Positions 11,964 through 33,065 of a stretch of 64,000 nt of DNA are shown one piece after another (position 1 is the first letter of the stretch; each line of letters starts with the position of its first letter). The stretch spans positions 8,366,368-8,430,367 of the forward strand of contig CM029638.1 in assembly GCA_017311315.1 (NCBI GenBank). Reading direction: 5' to 3'. This stretch comes from Dendrocalamus latiflorus (Eukaryota; Streptophyta; Magnoliopsida; Poales; Poaceae). The notes beneath the pieces were generated by a model, which saw only the letters and a list, made by a program, of their open reading frames with translations, was not told the DNA's origin and searched no databases. A program made the translations under genes and the position numbers.

Positions 11964-12942
11964 ATGGTGAAGCTTGCATTTGGAAGCTTCGGTGACTCCT
12001 TCAGCTCCGGGTCCAGTCCATCAAAGCTTATGTCGCGGAGTTCATTGCCACCCTCCTTTTTGTGTTCGCCGGCGTCGGGTCCGCCATTGCCTGTGGTGAG
12101 CTCCTGCTGCTTCAAACACGTATCAGTGACCACTCTGGCCTACTTCATTGCTGACCGAAAAATCGTCTTGTGCATGGCAATTGGCAAAGGGCGGGGCGCT
12201 AGACCCTGCCGGCCTAGTGGCGATCGCGATCGCCCATGCATTTGCACTCTTTGTTGGTGTCTCCATGGCCGCCAACATCTCCGGTGGCCATCTGAACCCT
12301 GCCGTCACCTTCGGCCTCGCCGTCGGCGGCCACATCTCCATCCTCACCTGGGTATTCTATTGGGTCGCCCTACTGCTCGGCGCGTCCGTGGCATGGCTGC
12401 TCCTGCAGTTTGTCAGCCACGGCCAGGTTGGCATATTGTCGCTACTCACTATCTTTTTTAGATGCCACATGTGCAAACATTGGCACGTTAAGATAGCTGT
12501 GTACACTTGTATACTTTTCACTGTACACTCTCTGACAGAAGTAAAAAAAATACGGTACCTGGTTTAAATGCAGGCTATCCCGACACACGCCGTTGCCGGA
12601 ATCAGCGAAATCGAAGGCGTCGTGATGGAGATCGTGATCACCTTCGCGCTTGTGTACACGGTGCACGCCACCGCGGCTGACCCAAAGGGGTGGTCCCCCG
12701 GCACCATTGCCCCTATGGCGATCGGCTTCATCGTCGGCGCCAATATCCTGGCCGCCGGACCTTTCAGCGGCGGCTCCATGAACCCCGCCAGGTCCTTCGG
12801 CCCGGCCGTGGCTGAGGTCAACTTCGCCGGCAACTGGGTGTACTGGGTCGGGCCACTGATCGGAGGCGGCCTGGTCGGGCTCGTCTTCGGCGACCTGTTC
12901 ATTGCCTCCTACCAGCCGGTCGGTCAGCAGGAGCACCCTTGA
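11964..12942 (+). pseudogene. TIP2-type tonoplast aquaporin, broken copy
   Basis: TIP aquaporins are six-helix tonoplast channels for water, ammonia and small solutes. The usual three exons are visible: 11964-12095, about 12176-12426 and 12574-12942. Both NPA boxes (HLNPAVTF, SMNPARSF) and a His-Ile-Gly-Arg selectivity filter typical of TIP2 are encoded. Two defects are clear. GTCCA is repeated in tandem at 12011-12020, shifting the frame after MVKLAFGSFGDSFS; removing one copy restores IKAYVAEF. At the end of intron 1 the acceptor reads AT (12174-12175) instead of AG, directly before GGCAATTG; the donor GTGAGC at 12096 is intact. Exons 2 and 3 are still open and well conserved, so the decay looks recent. 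It lies 435 bp upstream of TIP5;1 in the same orientation. Confidence 0.88.
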
Positions 12943-13306
12943 AGAGCAAGAATTCCGATTCCCATCCTTCCTTGTTAATTTCATCAGCAGCAGCAGCTTC
13001 GCTTCATCCTGTGATGATGTTTGGTCTTTGCATTTCCCTTCTAGTTTTAGTCGACCTTGACAAGAAGTTGTAAGAGAACCGCTTTATCTATATATGTACG
13101 GTTCAACGTTTCCAAGTATTGCACATCACGTTCTCTATGACAACATGAAGGTGCGACGTGTCGCATAACTTTGTTCCGCACGTGCGTACGCCCCAGGTCT
13201 TAACGGACAAACGTGTGTGAACTTGGAAAAGATAGGAACGGGTGGCCGCAACCGCTGCAAACTACCGAGGCGCCGTTGCACCGAGCGGTCGCGTCCCCTC
13301 TCCCTC

Positions 13307-13312
13307 TATAAA
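13307..13312 (+). promoter_or_regulatory. TATA box of TIP5;1
   Basis: TATAAA lies 70 bases before the ATG at 13377, in a CT-rich context (CTCCCTCTATAAAC) typical of plant core promoters. Confidence 0.65.
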
Positions 13313-13376
13313 CTTTCGAACTCTGCAAAACCGTGCAAACTTGTGTTCACTGCTTTGGGAAAGTTAAACTTCTGCA

Positions 13377-14372
13377 ATGGCGTCAAACCTCCGGGTGCAC
13401 TTGCAGCACTGCTTCTCGCCGCCGTCCCTCCGGTCGTACTTCGCCGAGTTCATCTCCACCTTCCTCTTCGTGTTCACCGCCGTCGGCTCCGCCATCTCGG
13501 CCCGTACGTCACACATCACAGAGTCCTACAGCCATGTCATGTGAGTCGATGGTCTCTACGTAATTATACACAGTTCACTTACCGCGCGCCACTTTGAAAT
13601 GTATTGCCAGGGATGCTCACGCCCGACGTCACGTCCGACGCGTCGTCCCTTGTGGCCACCGCCGTTGCGCAGGCGTTCGGGCTCTTCGCTGCGGTGTTCA
13701 TCGCCTCCGATGTCTCCGGCGGCCACGTTAACCCGGCCGTCACGTTTGCCTTCGCCATCGGCGGCCACATTGGCGTCCCGAGCGCCATCTTCTACTGGGT
13801 GTCACAACTGCTCGGCTCCACCCTCGCCTGCCTCGTCCTCCACTTCATCTCCGCCGGCCAGGTGCGTAACCATCAATCACTTATCACCACCTTAAATCCA
13901 ACTTCCTTTACGTCCTTCGAAACGTAAACTCCATAACATTTGTGAATGCACGTTTGTACAGGCCGTACCGACGACGAGGATCGCGGTGGAGATGACCGGT
14001 TTCGGCGCGGCGATCCTGGAGGGGTTTATGACGTTCATGCTCGTGTACACGGTGCACGTGGCCGGCGACCCTCGCGCGTGCGGCAGGAAGGGGCTCGCGA
14101 CGGTGGCGTTGGGCTCGCTGGTGGTAGGGCTCGTGACGGGCGCGTGCGTGCTGGCCGCGGGGTCGCTCACGGGGGCGTCCATGAACCCGGCGCGGTCGTT
14201 TGGGGCGGCGGTTGTCAGCGGGGACTTCAAGAACCAGGCCGTGTACTGGGTCGGCCCGATGATTGGCGCGGCGGTCGCGGCGTTGGTGCACCAGAGCTTG
14301 GTGTTCCCGTCCGTGCCCGAGCCGTTGTCGCACGAGTCGCGGCATGGGAGCGTGGTAACGGTGGCCGTATGA
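13377..14372 (+). CDS. TIP5;1: tonoplast intrinsic protein TIP5;1 (aquaporin)
   Basis: Exons 13377-13503, 13611-13861 and 13962-14372 join in frame to 262 aa with GT-AG introns at the same two positions as in the neighbouring TIP2-like copy. It is a major intrinsic protein: N-terminal SYFAEFISTFLFVFTAVGSA helix, first NPA box HVNPAVTF, second box SMNPARSF and six predicted membrane helices. The aromatic/Arg filter reads Gln (AQAFGLF), Val (GLVTGAC), Ala (GASMNPA) and Arg, the unusual set of the TIP5 group rather than the His-Ile-Gly/Ala-Arg/Val of TIP1-TIP4. Exon 3 is very GC-rich, a common grass gene feature. Arabidopsis TIP5;1 is pollen-expressed; the same for this gene is inference. Name from sequence and remembered rice gene order. 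Confidence 0.95.
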
Positions 14373-15731
14373 TTTGTGTGAGTCAAGTCGTTGTTATAAC
14401 TTAGTCTAGACCTGGCAATATATGATGCTATGTATCAATCGTTATCTACTGTCAAACAGCAGTACTATATAGTTGATTTGTAAAAAACGTGTTGCATGTT
14501 CGAATCTGGTAAATCTTCACATTATAGCACTAACCGACTGATCGATGCTTTCGATAACTCGTCGGCTGTCCTAGCCACAGTGTTAACGAGTTTACAACGG
14601 CAGGGAAAATGGTAAAAACAACTTTACCAATTTGCCACAGGCACTGACCTAAAGGAATGAACAAAACACATGCAAAGATAAAAAAAAAATCTGGAAAAAC
14701 ATATCAAGCCCAAAATGCCCCTAAATCGGAGATTCTGAGGTTATACCATCTTATATCTTACCAACATTATTACCGGGGAAGTTCGCCCAAAATGCCCCCC
14801 AGCGCTCCGTCCGCCGACGCGTGGCGTCGCAATTATCGTACGGCCGGGGGAGCCGATTTCCCTGTATTTTCTGAAAATTACGTAACGATTCTTTTTCCTC
14901 GCGAAAAAGTCCCTGCCAGTTTTGTTTTTTAAAAACACCCCTTCATTTCACCAAAATTTCGTATCCTTTGCAGGATAGCGCCCCGCGGTTTTCTAAATTA
15001 CGTACGGGTCCTTGTTTAATTACATACAGTCTCTCGATTTTTTACGAAAAAGACATTTGTCTTTTCCGAAAACACGTATGTCTCCTCGATTTTTTTAAAA
15101 AAATTCCTCACGAATTTTCGCCTCTTCTATTTCGGTTAACACAGTGGCTGACGTGACGTCGCGTCACGCCTACTTGGCTAGTTCTTATTGTAGCAGCAAA
15201 CTTTATAGTACTACGCAAAACAGCAATCGTGCCCAAGTGCTACATTGAATACCACGCAAAAAAGCAAACGAGCCCAAGTGCTCAACGGACAATAAACAAC
15301 ACTAAAATATGCATACAGTACCAGACTCACACAAGAAAAGTAAATGGACAACATAATGAAGAATAGATTCTTCAACGACCAGCGAAGGGGGTAGAATTAT
15401 CCTCTTTTTCTCGAAATATCTCTCATACAACAGGTCAGAAATGTACGATGGAGCAGTGAAAGAGTTCCTGCAAATGCAGTACTTACATACCGAAAAGAAG
15501 GCACTGTTCCATTAGATGAAAGTAGAGTTTGCTGTGCCTATGCCACGGTGGTGGAAAGAAAAGAGAATAAATGTTGCATGCAAAGCAATTCAGGGCTCCA
15601 ATATCTTAACTTCCCCCATCCTCATGGCAAGCGTAGCTGGACATAGATGTAGACCATCTAAAGTTTTTGGAGCAAATACCAATGGTATACCATTTCAAGT
15701 TCAGACAGAAATAACTCATCGGTGGAATGTC
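14373..15731. other. intergenic, no gene seen
   Basis: Contains the 3' UTR of TIP5;1 and AT-rich DNA. AGCCACAGTGTTAAC near 14572 and GTTAACACAGTGGCT near 15136 are imperfect inverse partners and might mark an old element, but the match does not extend. Confidence 0.4.
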
Positions 15732-15740
15732 ACAAAATCT

Positions 15741-16757
15741 GAATTTTGAACGTTTATAATATTGTACGCTCTAAAAATTCTAAATATAGTTCTCTACACA
15801 TGAAAATTCCATTTTTAATCCCCTTTACGCCCGTGGGACTCTGGATTGGCAACGCGTAGCCAGTCGTGCGGTCCCGGACCGCACGACTGTGCTACAGACC
15901 GCACGTTTAAACACCGTATGTCAATTCATATGCATGTTTGAATGGTCACCAGGCAATTGATTTTGATTTTAATAATATAACCCGCATGACACACCATATG
16001 GTAATGTGTGGTGCAACAACCTATGAGACAACTGAAATTTAAATACAAGGGTAGGGCCTATTTTCATGTTCCGTACTCTCATACCAACTATTTTGACTTA
16101 AATCTTCCAATATTATCAAGGAAGAACAAGATTTACTTTGATGACTTACTTTACCAACAGCCATTATTTGCGACCAATGTAAATAATTCTTATGGACAGG
16201 AACAGTACAAAATTCTGATTATACATCTGAGTGGCATTGGAACCTAATACAAGCAAATCGACAAGTCTTATCTGGCAGTAAACCAGAAAACAACTGCAAA
16301 TTTCTATGTTTAAATGCAAACTTTCTATGCTTAACAGCAAATTAAGGGGGAAAAGGTAGAACCAGGATGAGTCAGAAATTATTTTGGATTTCAAAATACC
16401 CCATGATTAATCCGCACGACCCTAATAAAATGTTCTCAGACTAATAGCAAAAACCTCATAACTAATAATGTGCTCCAGCGGTGCTCTCCAACTGGTAAAC
16501 ATCAACTCCTTACAGGTCTCGAATCCCAATTCCTCCTCACGTTTGGACTAAACGCACAAACTACGAGCCCCCCCAGACCGCACGTCTCATGTAAACAGTG
16601 TAGTCGTGTGGTTTGAAACTGTGCAGTCGTGCGGTCCGGAACCGCACGACCAATCCAAAGTCTCGCGGTTGTAGGGGGGCTAGAAATAGAATTTTTATGA
16701 GTAGAAAGCTATATTTGGAATTTTTAGAGCGTATAATACTATGAACGTCCAAAATTC
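15741..16757. mobile_element. Mutator-like element with about 165-bp TIRs and 9-bp TSD
   Basis: ACAAAATCT is duplicated at 15732-15740 and 16758-16766. The element starts GAATTTTGAACGTTTAT and ends with an imperfect inverse (GAACGTCCAAAATTC). Pairing continues inward through ACGCTCTAAAAATTC, a GGATTGG block and CGTGCGGTC..GGACCGCACGAC, which is itself palindromic in each arm. The interior, about 15905-16590, is AT-rich with no transposase. The TIRs differ at many positions, so it is older than the element at 8840-10099. Confidence 0.85.
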
Positions 16758-16766
16758 ACAAAATCT

Positions 16767-17680
16767 ATGTTGGGCCATCGGGATGCATTTTTTGCGATAA
16801 TCATTTTTTGATGCTTAGCAAGTGGCCCACTAGCAATATTAAGTAAAATGTAGTGTAAACAAATAGCTAATGTACTATTTTGGTCATCAGTGGAAAACAA
16901 CTTATTTGTAAACTGTTACTACCCACTGTTAGATCTATGAATGAATAGATGAATCATTTATGTATTGCACAGCCTAAAGAGGCAATATATAGTACAAAAC
17001 TCAAGCGACACAAGATCAAATTTTAAAATAGAAAAAGACACTAATACCCTTATATCTTTAACTCCCTCCTCAAATGCAAGGCGTATGCAATAGCATTGCA
17101 TTTGAAAAGATTGACACTAAAATAGAAAAAATCCAAAGCTCGAGTCTTGAAGATGTCGTTGTAGTGTGTAGCTTTTGAAAATTATGTTGAGGCTGGAAGA
17201 TCTCCATCCGGGGTCGTGCGGCAGTCCATAAAGCATGGTGAAACTCATAAAGCAGATCGAAGCTCGAGACAACAACAACGTGAAAGAAAAGGACGGTGGC
17301 CTTAAAAACTCGAGGCGATGGCTCAGAAAGAAACTGCGGCAATATAACTTCTACGATCTGCAGAAACCTTAAAACAGTTCCTGCACTCAAGACTTTCTTT
17401 CCATTTAATTGTGATTAAAACAATCCACAAAGAGTCTGTGGAAGCTAAATACGTAACATCATACTCTACTTAAAACCCTTGCAAGTAAAAGAAGGATCTG
17501 TATGCAGGTTGATTCCATGAAAACCATGAAACCATAATGAAAAATACAAGATACATGACCAGACAAAAAACTGAGGTCCAATTGAGTATAAGTAATAATA
17601 TACTGAGCAATTGTCAAGCCTACAGGTACATGCGTTGCTAACAGTGTGACGCAAAGCAAGGGGCAGGACAGGGAATTATA
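16767..17680. other. intergenic, no gene seen
   Basis: AT-rich sequence without recognised coding potential or element ends. Confidence 0.4.
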
Positions 17681-17832
17681 GGGCCTGTTCTTTTTGGCTG
17701 AAGTTTATGGTTTTTAGCTACGACTTGTCCAATATGTACTACAAGAACTTATCTTGAAAAGATACTCCATTTAAAAGTTAGTTAGTGTATAAAAGCCGAA
17801 AACAGCTTTTAGAAGCTGAAAAGAACAGACAC
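17681..17832. repeat. short MITE (GGCCTGTTCTTTTT-type ends)
   Basis: Left end GGGCCTGTTCTTTTTGGCTG is inversely matched by AGCTGAAAAGAACAGAC at the right. The middle phrase GAAAAGATACTCCATTTAAAAGTTAG recurs in the MITEs at 20454-20692 and 35642-35884, so the three are related. No target duplication was resolved. Confidence 0.6.
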
Positions 17833-19040
17833 ATAATAGCAAGGTGTCTAAAGATATGGAATTTGAATGTGTTCTATGATAAGATAGTCCAGTAAATAGG
17901 TTGATTGTACATTCATTTATAATAGGCATGTTGCAAGGTCTAATCATAGGGGGCTGAGCCACCCCCATAATTTATACATATCTACATGTTGGATGAGTTA
18001 TTTTCTGGATTTTTCGAGAGCTTATCCTGCGATTTATACCTTAAGTAAATTTGGAATAACCACCACCCTCTTGAAATAAATCCTTTCTATCATGAACCAT
18101 TAAAAAGTGAGTTGTTTTAAGCTCTGTCACAAGCCGTTCTGCTAAGAAAAAAAATTCTAGTGCCAATAAATTCATGGGGTAATATTTGTAAAATAGCTCA
18201 ATTGAGTCCATCGGTGGTTATGACAATTTCTATAATTATGAAACTCATATGAGATACATTCTTTTTTTTCGTAATTTCATTTATCTAAGAGAAGTTGAAG
18301 TTGCATATATTATTTGTATCACTACTATTATCAATCAAGGGAAATATATGTTGATCATAAGTTAACAATTCCGTATTGATCCAATCAATCCAGATAAATA
18401 AATAAATAAGAAAGTATGGTTATCATCAACATCCAAATATACTAATGGGTTAAAAACTAAAAAAATGACATACAACGAAATGGCTACAAAACATGGTAAA
18501 TTAACACATTTCTCAGGTAGAGTATACACCAAGTAGTAGTTAGTACAACAAAACCATTGGGTTTGTCGAGCGCATAGTTAGCTCACAGTGAAGATGATAC
18601 TGACTTTGAGCTGAATAATTTTTACAAGAGCTATCCTTTTTCCAAGTGTATCGTATGGTGCTGGTCAGGTTTTAGCGCGTGATCATTAAGTAAGACATTA
18701 CGAAAGTGTATAAAGTAGTACGTGACAATCAATTTTTACTTTATATAAGATTGATAATGAAAATGAGTGGTATATGGAAATAATTGAAATGTGTTTCCTC
18801 ATCCTCTGCATCATCTCCAAGAGTTTATGTCTGCAATTCCATGTAGCCAACCAAATTTGGCTACTCTGCTTATATCTTCTATTGTACAGTCAGCTATTCT
18901 ACATAACTGAGTAAAACATCATGGTCATTCAACGATATTACATAGTTCAAAAGAAAATAAAATCTGGCAAAGTCTTAAGAGTTCCTCTTTGTTGCAGGAT
19001 CTAAACAAAATCTTAGTGCAACTTCCTCTTTGTTTTCACC
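17833..19040. other. intergenic, no gene seen
   Basis: AT-rich with scattered stop codons in all frames; no recognisable element ends. Confidence 0.4.
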
Positions 19041-19052
19041 ATTGCTGCTGGG

Positions 19053-19140
19053 TGGACACCGAGCGGCAAGGCTGAGGCCCAACCATATTCCCGCGGGTGT
19101 CCAGGCACGTTCATTGCATCGGCCGCAAAGTCCCCGGTGT
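19053..19140 (+). repeat. partial duplicate of the HUB1 upstream region (copy A)
   Basis: A 25-bp identical block beginning GAGGCCCAACCATATTCC and a later TTCATTGCATCGGC block also occur at about 20760-20815, just upstream of HUB1, in the same order and orientation. The two copies are separated by 1.7 kb containing a Micron-like element and MITEs. This looks like a duplicated stretch of the HUB1 promoter or 5' leader. Confidence 0.7.
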
Positions 19141-19604
19141 ATCCTACCGTTTTGGTGATCTGTGATCGTTAGACGCCATGGAAAAGGAGGCAGAACAAGT
19201 GACAATCTGCTACTACTTTGCATCTACGAAAGGGATTTGGAAACGTTGAGGATGGGTTTCATAGCGAAGAACATGTACTTTTGCTTCGGAGGTACTTAGT
19301 GATTGTTCTGTTGCTGCCTAGGAGGTACTGACTGTTCTGTGGCCTTAGGGGGCACGATAATTAGGATAATGTGATATTAGGTATGGTATTTGAGACTGAT
19401 AATAGAATATGCTATTAGGTATAATAATTGGAAGTGATGACAAAATGTGATGTTTGAATGTTGAAGTTTTGAACTTAGTTATTCAAGTATGCATGTCTTG
19501 TTGAATGATCAGTAGCTGAAATTCCAAATAAATGTATTCAATTGAAATATCGGTCCCACTCCAATTGGCTTAAAACCCCGGCTTTTAGCTTTTCGGAGTC
19601 ACAA

Positions 19605-20099
<495 letters not shown>

Positions 20100-20264
20100 T
20101 ATATATATATATATATATAACCATTATATCGTCATGGATAATATAAAGCAATAAATAAAAAAAGCCAAAAACCCAAAAAGCAGAAATTAAGAAACAACAC
20201 ATTCTAAGTGAGCTAGAAGCTAGAAACCGAAGCCGTTTAGAGGAGGGCTATCATCGTTAGAGCA

Positions 20265-20452
20265 TGTACAATGGTATAGACAATGTAGTCTTTAATATAT
20301 CTCTATGTCATCTATCGACAGGACTAAAGATAACGTATATAATGTGTTGTCTGTAATAGTCTCATATAATTAATATGTTATCTATAATTTTTTTGCTCTT
20401 TTTCTTTTCTCCATTTAAAATTTTACATAGTAATATTTAGAGACAGCTGATA
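20265..20452. repeat. MITE fragment (AGAGCATGTACAATGGTATA-type)
   Basis: Begins GTTAGAGCATGTACAATGGTATAGAC and shares this end with the sequence at 60104-60360. The right end is missing, apparently cut by the adjacent MITE at 20454. Confidence 0.5.
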
Positions 20453-20453
20453 T

Positions 20454-20692
20454 GGCCTGTTTGGCTGTGGCTGCGGCTTATGGCTGAAAATTTTGAATTT
20501 TGTCTGTTTACGGTACATATTACGGAGAGAGAGATACTCACTTGCGATTTTGGCTGGTACATATATTGGGTTTCTAACGTGTACATCGTTTAACTTTTAG
20601 ACCCCGTCTTGAGAAAATACTCCGTTTGAAAGTTAGATACTATAATAAAAGCTAAAAGCCGTGAATTTTGGAGGAAAAGAACATACCCATAA
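20454..20692. repeat. MITE, 240-bp family
   Basis: Clearly homologous along its length to 35642-35884: GGCCTGTTTGGC/GGCCTATTTGGC start, GCGGCTTATG, GAGAGATACTCACTTG, TGTACATCGTTTAACTT and GAGAAAATACTCCGTTTGAAAGTTAG. Ends near GAAAAGAACATACC. Non-coding. Confidence 0.65.
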
Positions 20693-20759
20693 ATTACTGT
20701 ACATGACCAAATACACTTTCACCTTTCTGCTGGCCCGCCACCGAGCGTACAGCGGAGAG

Positions 20760-20815
20760 CCCGAGGCCCAACCATATTCCCGCGGGTCTTTAGAGGGCTT
20801 TCATTGCATCGGCGG
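20760..20815 (+). promoter_or_regulatory. HUB1 upstream segment, copy B of duplicated block
   Basis: Carries the same GAGGCCCAACCATATTCC and TTCATTGCATCGGC blocks as 19053-19140. It lies roughly 430-490 bases before the HUB1 ATG at 21246 and precedes a CT-rich leader with TCTCTCCTCC and CTCCGATTCGC tracts. The GGCCCA core is a site-II-like element. Its regulatory role is inferred from position. Confidence 0.5.
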
Positions 20816-21245
20816 CGAAGAGCCTCTACCGCTCGATAAATCTCCAACTGCACCGCCGGTTCGCATAATACCACTCTGATTCCCTTGACTCCACCTCGCG
20901 TCTCGTCGCTCTCCTCTCCTCCCCGCTCCCTCTACACACACCAAAACCACCGCGAACTCCCACACCTCCCTGATCCGATCCCTTCCTCAGAAACCCTAGC
21001 CGAATTCCGCCCTCCACCGCGATCCGCTTGCCCTTCGCTCCGATTCGCACCTCGATTTTTTTTGCTTTTTTTTTTTGCGATTGTTCTGGTGATCCGTGTG
21101 CTAGGGTTTGGGAGTGCCCGGGTTGGGTTTGGGCGGTGGATCGGATCGGTAGGTGGTCGGAAGGGTTAGCTCTTGTGCTTGCGAGGTTGGTTTCAGTCGC
21201 CGCATGCGGAGAATTGGAGACCCTAGGAACGGTTAGGGTTAGGGT

Positions 21246-31858
<10,613 letters not shown>

Positions 31859-32857
31859 AACTGAAGTTTCAAGCTTGGTGTCACAGGCATCTGCGGCAAG
31901 CTGATCGCTAGATGGCCGTGGTGTTTTAGTCGGAGCTGTAACATAGCTATTTAGCATGTACAACCGAACATATAAGCCTAGTGGTAGCCTAATTTGGTAG
32001 GCTACATGGAACTGCAGGTACCTCTGCTGGCATATATAATGCTGGTGTTGCTTCCTGCTCCCTTGTAAAGTCTGGCATTTTCCTGTCGAAGCAGCTAGGT
32101 TAGTCTGACCCTGTTATATCCATTCTGTTCTTTGGGGAAAAAATTCCAACAAATGGGATTGGTGCTTCCCGTCATACCGAACATTGTATAATATATAGCT
32201 TGTAGCTCCATTGATGTAGCTGACAATAAGAACGTAGGTTTTGACTGATTTTCCAGCTTGTACATTTCAGGAGATTGCCAAGAGTGAAATTCAGATGGAT
32301 GCAGTTTGTTTTTTTAAAAAAGGATAGATGCAGTTTGTTTATGAGTACTTGAATGATTGAAGCTCTAGGTAGTCTTTGTATTATCTGTTGGTTGCAGGCC
32401 TTGTATTTTGTAAAAGTTGTCATAAACTGAATTCTGCAATTTGCGTGCTTTAGTTGCGGCATCCAAATAGGTATACAGCTCGGGGACAATGGTTTTTAAA
32501 ATTTCCACCAGGAATTTTTGGTACATTGTTTTTTTAATCTTTATGTACTTGTGGTGTTCAGAAATGTAGTTAAAAGGTGTCCTGGTCTCTCCTTTCTCCC
32601 CTGTAGCATGCACTCTTTTTCTATTTACTTCTCTGGGGATATTTGGTTAGTCGCTTACGGAAGCTGTATCTTATTTGGCGCAGAAAAACTGTTGGAATTC
32701 ATTCCGATCTCTTAATTTCATTTGTAACGTCACGCGCAAGAATTAAGTTGTGGAATTGCATCTCTTTTCTTTTATCAACTGATCTTTTCCAATATCGCCT
32801 GACCACCTCGCCATGTGTATATACGTCCATTTTGTTCTGTAGCTTCTGACTTTTGGT
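31859..32857 (+). other. HUB1 3' UTR and downstream intergenic
   Basis: The first few hundred bases are probably 3' UTR. Nothing else coding is seen. Confidence 0.5.
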
Positions 32858-32859
32858 GG

Positions 32860-33065
32860 AGGATTTTTTTTATTTTTACTATAGTAATTAGCTTTTAAAC
32901 TGTGCGTTTTTTAAGTTGAGGTTTATAAGTTATTTATAATAGACATTGTAACAATTTTAACTATATCAATCAAAATCATATGCGACTTTCTTTTATATTC
33001 TCTCTCGCAAACCATTATAATTTAAAAGCTATAAGCACAGTTTGAAAGAATCACCCGATAACTAG
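32860..33065. repeat. MITE-like inverted repeat
   Basis: AGCTTTTAAACTGTGCG near the left and TTAAAAGCTATAAGCACAGTTTG near the right are inverse partners around an AT-rich centre with GTTATTTATAATAGACATTG. The phrase TCTCTCGCAA and the end style recur at 61190-61400. Boundaries are approximate. Confidence 0.45.

Noticed and set aside
14570..15155. Possible transposon bounded by AGCCACAGTGTTAAC and its inverse
   Set aside because: The inverse match is imperfect, does not extend and no target duplication was found.
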